Positions 7,044 through 11,864 of a stretch of 11,864 nucleotides of DNA are shown piece after piece. This stretch comes from CAADGY01 sp900696665 (lineage in GTDB: Bacteria > Acidobacteriota > Terriglobia > Bryobacterales > Bryobacteraceae). Numbering within the stretch: position 1 is the first letter of the stretch; every line of letters starts with the position of its first letter. The notes below the pieces were generated by a model. That model searched no databases. It was not told where the DNA came from and saw only the letters and a program-made list of their open reading frames with translations. A program made the translations under genes and the position numbers. The stretch is from positions 1 through 11,864 of the forward strand of contig JAPSFM010000141.1 in NCBI GenBank assembly GCA_035063885.1, read 5' to 3'.

Positions 7044-7862
7044 CTAGTCTTCGATTTCGATGGAGGGACCGCGCGGGGCTCCAACCGCTTGCACGCGCTC
7101 CAACACCTGCGCGCCGATCTCATGAAAGGCGGAGGAGTCTTTCAGCGCCACCGGATTCCCGGTATCACCCCCGATGCGAACCTGCGGGTCGAGGGGTAGC
7201 GCACCGAGGAAATTCACACCCATCGCCTGCGCTGTCTTCTGCCCTCCTCCGGTACTGAAAACGTCGATCCGTTCCGAACAGTGCGGGCAGTTCAGGTAAC
7301 TCATATTCTCGATCAGCCCGAGCACTTCCACTCTCACCTGTTGAAACATGTTTACCGCTTTTCGGGCATCCTCGAGTGATACCTCCGACGGAGTCGTTAC
7401 CACAATCGAACCGGTCAGCGGCGCCGTCTGGATCAGCGAGAGTTGCACGTCGCCCGTCCCTGGAGGTAAGTCGATCAGCAGGTAATCCAGTTCGCCCCAA
7501 TCCACGCCGCGCAGAAACTGCTGCATTACGCTATGCAACATGGGACCGCGCCAGATCAGAGGTTTGTCGCCGGGATTCAGAAAGCCCATTGACATCAGCT
7601 TGATTCCGTGTTTTTCGAGCGGCTGAATCCGGTTGCCAACGGCGTGCGGTGTTTCCTGCAGCCCCATCATCAGCGGCACATTGGGACCATACACGTCGGC
7701 ATCGAGCAATCCGACTTTCGCTCCCAGGCCGCGCAGCGCAAGCGCGAGGTTCACAGCCACCGTGGTTTTCCCCACGCCTCCTTTGCCGGAACCGATCGCA
7801 ATCAGGTTCCGAACGCCTTCAATCGGAAGTTTAGGTTGTTCGCTTGCGGGAGTAGGACCCAT
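7044..7862 (-). CDS. mrp: Mrp/ApbC family P-loop ATPase, Fe-S cluster carrier
   Basis: This 272-residue cytoplasmic protein belongs to the Mrp/Nbp35/ApbC group, which binds a [4Fe-4S] cluster at a dimer interface and passes it to apo-proteins using ATP. It shows the deviant Walker A GSGKGGVGKTT (24-34), the DADVYGPN switch (54-61), DLPPGTGD (131-138) and the cluster-binding CPHC (Cys192, Cys195) inside ENMSYLNCPHC. The start at 7862 is the ATG closest before the conserved P-loop. The frame stays open upstream to 8210, but that extension lies antisense to the divergent gene and resembles nothing. A fair AGGAG lies 16 nt upstream of the ATG, too far to be decisive. The MIP18/DUF59 N-terminal domain found in many Mrp proteins is absent. 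The neighbouring activase is an Fe-S protein, which makes it a plausible client (inference). Confidence 0.95.
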   Translation of the reverse strand: MGPTPASEQPKLPIEGVRNLIAIGSGKGGVGKTTVAVNLALALRGLGAKVGLLDADVYGPNVPLMMGLQETPHAVGNRIQPLEKHGIKLMSMGFLNPGDKPLIWRGPMLHSVMQQFLRGVDWGELDYLLIDLPPGTGDVQLSLIQTAPLTGSIVVTTPSEVSLEDARKAVNMFQQVRVEVLGLIENMSYLNCPHCSERIDVFSTGGGQKTAQAMGVNFLGALPLDPQVRIGGDTGNPVALKDSSAFHEIGAQVLERVQAVGAPRGPSIEIED

Positions 7863-7917
7863 AAAGCCATCGTAACAACTCCTGCATTGGATTCCAGGTT
7901 GGGTAAACTCGAATGGA

Positions 7918-10686
7918 ATGAAATTCGCCACTCTACTGCTTACCGTGTTGTGCGCGATGGGCGCAGAACGCCTTACGCTTCCGGTAACCGCCGACACGAC
8001 GGTCACCTTCGCCGACCTGGCGTCGAAACCGGAGCCGCCCCGCGGGGCGGAACCGGGGTTGGTGATCCAGGGCCGGGTCAGCTTTGCGCTGCTGCAGTTT
8101 GACACGTCTGCGCTGAAAGGGTTCCGGGTAACCAGGGCGATGCTGCGCGTACATGCCGCTCCATCACCGGTTCCATTGCATACGGTTGGGATTTCGACCG
8201 TGAGCGGCAACGGCCCGTGGAAGGAACGTGAGGCGATCTTCTACCGCCCGTCGCCTACCGGTTGGTGGTCATACCAAGGGTCAGACCTGGTGGACGTCAC
8301 TTTCTCGCAGGGCGGCAGCTTGTATGTGTACCCGCGTGTGCGCAACGCCGGAAACGGCTGGTTTGAGGCGGATGTCTCGCCCGAGATTGTAACGGCGTTG
8401 GCCACCGGCGACCAGTTCGGCATCCTGCTGACGGACGAAAAGGGCCAGACACGAACGCGGCACGTGCTGTCGAGCAAAGAAGGGAAGCACCCGCCCGTAC
8501 TCGTGGTAGAAGCGGATAGACCCAACGCAAAGATACCGGCCGCTCCGCGAGGCCGCCGTGAGGGCGGCGCGCTGGTGTTTGAAGGCTCGCGCGCACGGCT
8601 CGATGTGCGATACGCGCAAGCTCCTATCAAAGGCTTCGCCGCCGCGAAACCCTATCCGCGTTGGCTGATCGACCCTCTTGCTCCGAAACCGCATCCGCTG
8701 GCCACGAACAACACCCTAAGTGGAATGGTGACGGTCAACCTGGACGATCTTGCCCCGGGCACTTATTATTTTGCATCGCGAACTTTGGATGAACGCGGTA
8801 CGGCAAGTCCGGTGACAGAGGTCGGCCCGGTTCAGATTGATGCGCCTCTCAGCCGCAAACTGCCGGCTGCTGATCCGGTGAGGGGCAGCGATGGTCCGCG
8901 GTCCGGCGTATGGACGGCGCCGGATACGGTCAAGATCAATCCGGTGACCGGCGCGTTGCTGGAGCGCGACGTCATCTGGAACGGCGGCGTGAAGCTGACC
9001 GGCGCGCGTAATGAGTTCGTAGCGTTTCAGTTGGCGGTGGAAGGCGTACAGAACGGCGTCACGGTCGAAATCTCCAAGCCGCTGTTTGCGGGCGATAAGC
9101 TGCCCGCGGTGCTGCAAAAGACCGGGGCGATGCAACTTTATCGCGAGTGGTTCGTCCGGGACGACAAAAACCCGAACCTCTTCCATCCGGATCCACTGGT
9201 GCCGCTGACGGAGCCCTTCGACATTCCGTCAACAGATAACCCGGTGCCGGGTCAGACGGTGCAGCCCGTGTTTGTCGACGTTTATATTCCGCATGATGCC
9301 AAGCCCGGTGTGCATACAGGCGAACTGCGCGTCCGGTCGAAAACCGGACTGGACCGGCGTGTGCCTGTGGAGGTTTCAGTCCTTCCCTTGATGCTGCCGG
9401 ATAAAGTCTCTTTCGTCGTGGACCTGAACTGTTATAGCGGAGTAGAAGGACCTACGCGAGGTACGCCGGAGTATCGAGCGGTAGAGCACGCGTTTCATCG
9501 CGTGGCGCATCTGCATCGTACCAACCTGGACGTTCTCGGCTACTCGCACAACGGAACCACCGTGCCCGATCACGCTCCACCTCTGACAGGTGAAGGCGCG
9601 GAAACGCGCGTGGCCGACTGGAAGGATTGGGATGCGCACTGGGGCCCGCTGGTCAGCGGAGAGCTATTCCAGGACATGCCTCGTGCCGGCGTGCCCGTGG
9701 ACGCGATGTACCTGCCGTTTTTCGAGAACTGGCCCGGCGATCTGCGGAAGCACTACCGGGCGGATAACCCCGCAGTGCCGAAGACTACGGAGGAATACGA
9801 AGCACTTATCACCAGGCATGCCCTCACGGCGGGGCCGATCGAAGAAGAGTTCAGCAAGGAATACCAGGACCGTTTCTCGGCGGTCGCGCTCGATTTCGCA
9901 CGCCACATCAAATCGCGCGGCTGGAATACACACACGAAATTTGTCGTCTACTTCAACAACAAGTACTACTGGAAGCGGCCGGAGCAGGGCGGGCACGGGA
10001 TCGGCTGGTGGCTGCTCGATGAACCGAACCATCGGGACGATGTGCGCGCCATCAGCTTTCTCGGCTGGCTCGCGATGCGCCGGCTCGGGGAAGCGCCGGG
10101 CTCAAATATCATCTTTCGCACCGACATCAGCCGTGTGGATTGGATGCGCGACCTGCTTACAGGCCAGATCGATCTGAACGCTATCAGCCGCCGCTTCCAC
10201 GAAAAGCCGCGTCTTCTCCGGGACCGCAACCGGTTTGGAAAGGAACTCTGGAATTACGCCAGCACGAATCATCCGCGCAGTACCAACGTGATGCTGCGGG
10301 CATGGGCATGGCGCGTGTGGCTGAATGGCGGCGACGGCCTGCTGCCATGGCTTGCCACACGCACACAGAACGCGTGGGAAAGGGCCGAGCCGCTCACGGT
10401 GTTCTACAGCGGCGCGAAATTCGGGCAGACGGAGCCGTTCGCCTCCTTGCGGCTGAAAGCCTACCGCCGGGGCCAGCAGGATATCGAGTACCTGAACCTG
10501 CTGGCAAAATCGAAAGGATGGTCGCGGGAGGTTTTGACGCGCTCGGTGCGCGAGGCGCTGGACCTGGCGGCGGAGGTGGAAGAGAAATACGAAGAAGACG
10601 CCGGCACCATGCGCTTCCAGAACATTCAAAATCGCGATCTGGAGACGCTGCGCCGCCAAGTAGCTACAGCGCTCGTTAAACCTTGA
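7918..10686 (+). CDS. Exported multidomain DUF4091-type glycoside-hydrolase-like protein
   Basis: This 922-residue protein starts with a short signal peptide (about 1-16, MKFATLLLTVLCAMGA), so it is probably secreted or periplasmic. Residues 17-200 look like a DNRLRE/CBM96-type beta-sandwich (LLQFDTSALKGFRVTRAMLRVHA, 58-80). About 220-310 is a second beta domain, Fn3-like (LDDLAPGTYYFASRTLDERG). About 350-490 is the beta domain that precedes GH123-like catalytic parts (LTGARNEFVAFQLAVEG, 360-376). From about 497 a barrel-like region carries WWLLDEPN (697-704), with Asp701-Glu702 as candidate acids. The C-terminus is DUF4091-like: KFGQTEPFASLRLKAYRRGQ (834-853) then QDIEYL. It likely acts on a polysaccharide or glycoconjugate, but no substrate can be named. 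It starts 55 bp from the divergent mrp start and lacks a clear Shine-Dalgarno. Its last 11 bp overlap the end of terC. Confidence 0.85.
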   Translation: MKFATLLLTVLCAMGAERLTLPVTADTTVTFADLASKPEPPRGAEPGLVIQGRVSFALLQFDTSALKGFRVTRAMLRVHAAPSPVPLHTVGISTVSGNGPWKEREAIFYRPSPTGWWSYQGSDLVDVTFSQGGSLYVYPRVRNAGNGWFEADVSPEIVTALATGDQFGILLTDEKGQTRTRHVLSSKEGKHPPVLVVEADRPNAKIPAAPRGRREGGALVFEGSRARLDVRYAQAPIKGFAAAKPYPRWLIDPLAPKPHPLATNNTLSGMVTVNLDDLAPGTYYFASRTLDERGTASPVTEVGPVQIDAPLSRKLPAADPVRGSDGPRSGVWTAPDTVKINPVTGALLERDVIWNGGVKLTGARNEFVAFQLAVEGVQNGVTVEISKPLFAGDKLPAVLQKTGAMQLYREWFVRDDKNPNLFHPDPLVPLTEPFDIPSTDNPVPGQTVQPVFVDVYIPHDAKPGVHTGELRVRSKTGLDRRVPVEVSVLPLMLPDKVSFVVDLNCYSGVEGPTRGTPEYRAVEHAFHRVAHLHRTNLDVLGYSHNGTTVPDHAPPLTGEGAETRVADWKDWDAHWGPLVSGELFQDMPRAGVPVDAMYLPFFENWPGDLRKHYRADNPAVPKTTEEYEALITRHALTAGPIEEEFSKEYQDRFSAVALDFARHIKSRGWNTHTKFVVYFNNKYYWKRPEQGGHGIGWWLLDEPNHRDDVRAISFLGWLAMRRLGEAPGSNIIFRTDISRVDWMRDLLTGQIDLNAISRRFHEKPRLLRDRNRFGKELWNYASTNHPRSTNVMLRAWAWRVWLNGGDGLLPWLATRTQNAWERAEPLTVFYSGAKFGQTEPFASLRLKAYRRGQQDIEYLNLLAKSKGWSREVLTRSVREALDLAAEVEEKYEEDAGTMRFQNIQNRDLETLRRQVATALVKP

Positions 10687-11692
10687 GAACCTTCTGATCG
10701 GCGCTTCCACCCGCCTGCTCCGGCGCCTTCTCCCGCGCTGGCGCCAGCAGCGACGCGGCAATCGAGACGCCGACAGCGCCCGCAATAATGCCCAGCGAAA
10801 CCGTGATCGGGAACTTTCCGCCGAACCAGTTATTGAGCCAGACCATCTTCAGGCCGGCGAACACGAGAACGAACGCCAGCCCATATTGGAGCATGTGAAA
10901 TTTGTTCACCGCGCTCGCCAACATGAAATACATCGCGCGAAGCCCGAGAATGGCGAAAATATTGGACGTGAAGACGATCATCGGCTCGTCCGTGAGCGCA
11001 AAAATAGCCGGAACCGAGTCAATGGCGAACACAATGTCGCTAAGTTCGAGAAACAACAGAGCGGCGAACAATGGGGTGGCGTGCACCACCTGGTTCAGGC
11101 GCACGAAGAATTTCTGGCCGTGAAGCTCGGGTGTGACGGGTACCGCTTTACGGAACAGGCGAATGATCGGGTTCTTCTCGGGGTGAATCTGCTTGTCCGG
11201 CGCGAAGAACATTTTTACACCGGTCAGGATGAGGACCGCCCCGAAGAAAACCACCACCCAGTGGTATTGCATCAGCACCGATCCCATGGCGATAAAGATC
11301 GCGCGAAATACGAATGCCCCCAGAATGCCGTAGAACAGGACACGGTGCTGGTATTTCGACGGAATTCCGAAGTAGCCGAATACGAGTACGAAGACGAAGA
11401 TGTTGTCTATCGAGAGCGCTTTTTCAACAATGTAACCCGTTAGAAACTCGAACCCCACCTGCCGCGCGACCGCTTGGGGGAAATGACTGGCGGCATACTG
11501 GTACAGGCCGAAATTGAACAGCAATGCCAGGCTGACCCAAACGACGCTCCAGATGGTGGCTTCGCGAAAGGACATCTCGTGCGCCTCCCGGTGAAATACC
11601 CCCAGGTCAAGCGCCAGCAAAAGGAAAACGAAAGCGGAGAAGGCCCCGTAAAACCACCAGTATTCGGAAAAAGGGAAAAGGATAAGGTCCAT
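10676..11692 (-). CDS. terC: TerC/Alx-family membrane protein, probable manganese exporter
   Basis: The product is a 338-residue polytopic inner-membrane protein with about nine hydrophobic segments. Family motifs are present: ALDLGVFHREAHEMSFREA (27-45), GYIVEKALSIDNIFVFVLVF (86-105) and LELSDIVFAIDSVPAIFALT (215-234), with Glu90, Asp96, Glu216, Asp219 and Asp225 as likely metal ligands inside the membrane. Size and order match E. coli Alx and other TerC proteins, several of which are implicated in Mn2+ efflux. I use the ATG at 11692: an in-frame TTG at 11749 lies inside the terminator stem of the leader and would add an unconserved tail. No strong Shine-Dalgarno is visible. A yybP-ykoY riboswitch and terminator occupy the leader, so expression should rise with Mn2+. 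The 3' end overlaps the convergent secreted-hydrolase gene by 11 bp. Confidence 0.93.
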   Translation of the reverse strand: MDLILFPFSEYWWFYGAFSAFVFLLLALDLGVFHREAHEMSFREATIWSVVWVSLALLFNFGLYQYAASHFPQAVARQVGFEFLTGYIVEKALSIDNIFVFVLVFGYFGIPSKYQHRVLFYGILGAFVFRAIFIAMGSVLMQYHWVVVFFGAVLILTGVKMFFAPDKQIHPEKNPIIRLFRKAVPVTPELHGQKFFVRLNQVVHATPLFAALLFLELSDIVFAIDSVPAIFALTDEPMIVFTSNIFAILGLRAMYFMLASAVNKFHMLQYGLAFVLVFAGLKMVWLNNWFGGKFPITVSLGIIAGAVGVSIAASLLAPAREKAPEQAGGSADQKVLKV

Positions 11693-11720
11693 TAGGTTTA
11701 TGCGCGCGAGGCCGTAACGC

Positions 11721-11757
11721 AAAAAGACCTCTTGCGGTTCGAGCCGCAAGAGGTCTT
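11721..11757 (-). terminator. Intrinsic terminator forming the expression platform of the terC riboswitch
   Basis: A perfect 14-bp stem pairs 11744-11757 with 11724-11737 around a 6-nt loop (11738-11743); on the minus strand it ends in TTTTT. This is a textbook Rho-independent terminator, placed 29 bases before the terC ATG. Its upstream arm contains CCTCTTG (11747-11753), which is also the 3' strand of the riboswitch closing stem. The two structures are therefore mutually exclusive. Confidence 0.93.
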
Positions 11758-11851
11758 GATCTGAGCTTTCGCCCGCTGGCGGCCCGGATCGTCTCTAGAC
11801 CACCGTCTTGACGAGCCGCCAAACTCTAAGGAGTGATCTACTCCCCTCGTG
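11747..11851 (-). promoter_or_regulatory. yybP-ykoY manganese riboswitch aptamer in the terC leader
   Basis: Read on the minus strand, the closing stem P1 is CACGAGG (11851-11845) with CCTCTTG (11753-11747), one mismatch. Directly inside are the conserved loops GGAGTAG (11844-11838) and ATCAAGA (11760-11754). A small hairpin ACTC-CTTA-GAGT (11834-11823) follows the first loop. Stem P2 is GGCGGC (11820-11815) with GCCGCC (11783-11778), flanked inside by UCGUCAA (11814-11808) and CGG (11786-11784). A further hairpin GGGC-GAAA-GCTC (11774-11763) precedes the second loop. Order, loops and the GAAA hairpin match the B. subtilis yybP aptamer as I recall it. The class senses Mn2+ and commonly sits before TerC-family genes. 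Because P1 shares bases with the terminator, bound Mn2+ should favour read-through. The promoter lies beyond the window end. Confidence 0.92.
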
Positions 11852-11864
11852 CTAGTTGGTCTGA

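Noticed and set aside
7863..8210. N-terminal extension of mrp, frame open to an ATG at 8210
   Set aside because: It lies antisense to the signal peptide and first domain of the divergent gene, has low-complexity composition, and Mrp proteins begin close to the P-loop; ATG 7862 fits.
9590..10177. Plus-strand 195-residue open frame inside the secreted protein gene
   Set aside because: It is Arg/Ser/Thr-rich and out of frame with a continuous conserved protein, typical of a GC-rich shadow.
11693..11749. 19-residue N-terminal extension of terC from a TTG
   Set aside because: It is encoded by the terminator hairpin and riboswitch stem; the TerC family begins near the ATG at 11692.
11797..11851. 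Shorter riboswitch fold using CAAGAC at 11805-11810 as the second conserved loop
   Set aside because: It leaves only 27 nt for the internal stems; the CAAGA at 11754-11758 gives the correct P1 pairing, all internal helices and the overlap with the terminator.

Overview
The window looks like chromosomal DNA from a GC-rich, free-living bacterium. Gene content suggests an Acidobacteriota member of the Bryobacterales/Solibacter type: a secreted DUF4091-type carbohydrate-active protein, a two-part acyl-CoA dehydratase activase, few strong Shine-Dalgarno sites and tight gene packing. This assignment is an inference from gene content and was not checked by any search. There are no tRNAs, rRNAs, CRISPR arrays, transposases or integrases, and nothing in the layout indicates recent transfer.

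Layout, left to right. (1) 1-823, minus: the 5' 274 codons of a Clp/Hsp100-type AAA+ ATPase consisting of a single D2-like module; it runs off the left edge. A TATAAT box lies just upstream. (2) 930-2285, minus: infA (translation initiation factor IF-1) followed 21 bp later by wecB (UDP-GlcNAc 2-epimerase), probably one transcript from a TATAAT promoter at 2319-2324. (3) 2325-2529: a short gap with three TGGCCA boxes and a small hairpin. (4) 2530-6884, minus: two overlapping genes that together resemble the very long acyl-CoA dehydratase activase fusion proteins. The upstream one carries two ATPase/Fe-S activase domains plus a DUF2229-type region; the downstream one is an HgdB-like C-terminal part. 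(5) 6885-7043: a gap with a perfect 9-bp inverted repeat directly before the activase start and two hairpins after mrp. (6) 7044-7862, minus: an Mrp/ApbC P-loop Fe-S carrier. (7) 7918-10686, plus: a 922-residue exported multidomain protein of the DUF4091/GH-like type, divergent from mrp. (8) 10676-11692, minus: a TerC/Alx membrane protein that meets the previous gene tail to tail with an 11-bp overlap. (9) 11721-11851, minus: the terC leader, containing a yybP-ykoY manganese riboswitch whose closing stem shares bases with a strong intrinsic terminator.

How the genes may work together. mrp, the activase and its HgdB-like partner are all on the minus strand and all concern Fe-S proteins: Mrp-type carriers deliver [4Fe-4S] clusters, and HgdC-type activases need one to pump low-potential electrons. 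No dehydratase alpha/beta pair is present, so the electron acceptor is either the HgdB-like partner itself or encoded elsewhere. infA-wecB, the AAA+ gene and the secreted hydrolase look like independent units. The terC unit is a self-contained metal-homeostasis module, with the manganese sensor in the leader and the presumed manganese exporter in the coding region.

The best-supported non-coding element is the terC riboswitch. The more open questions are the function of the split activase pair and the stand-alone AAA+ unfoldase module.
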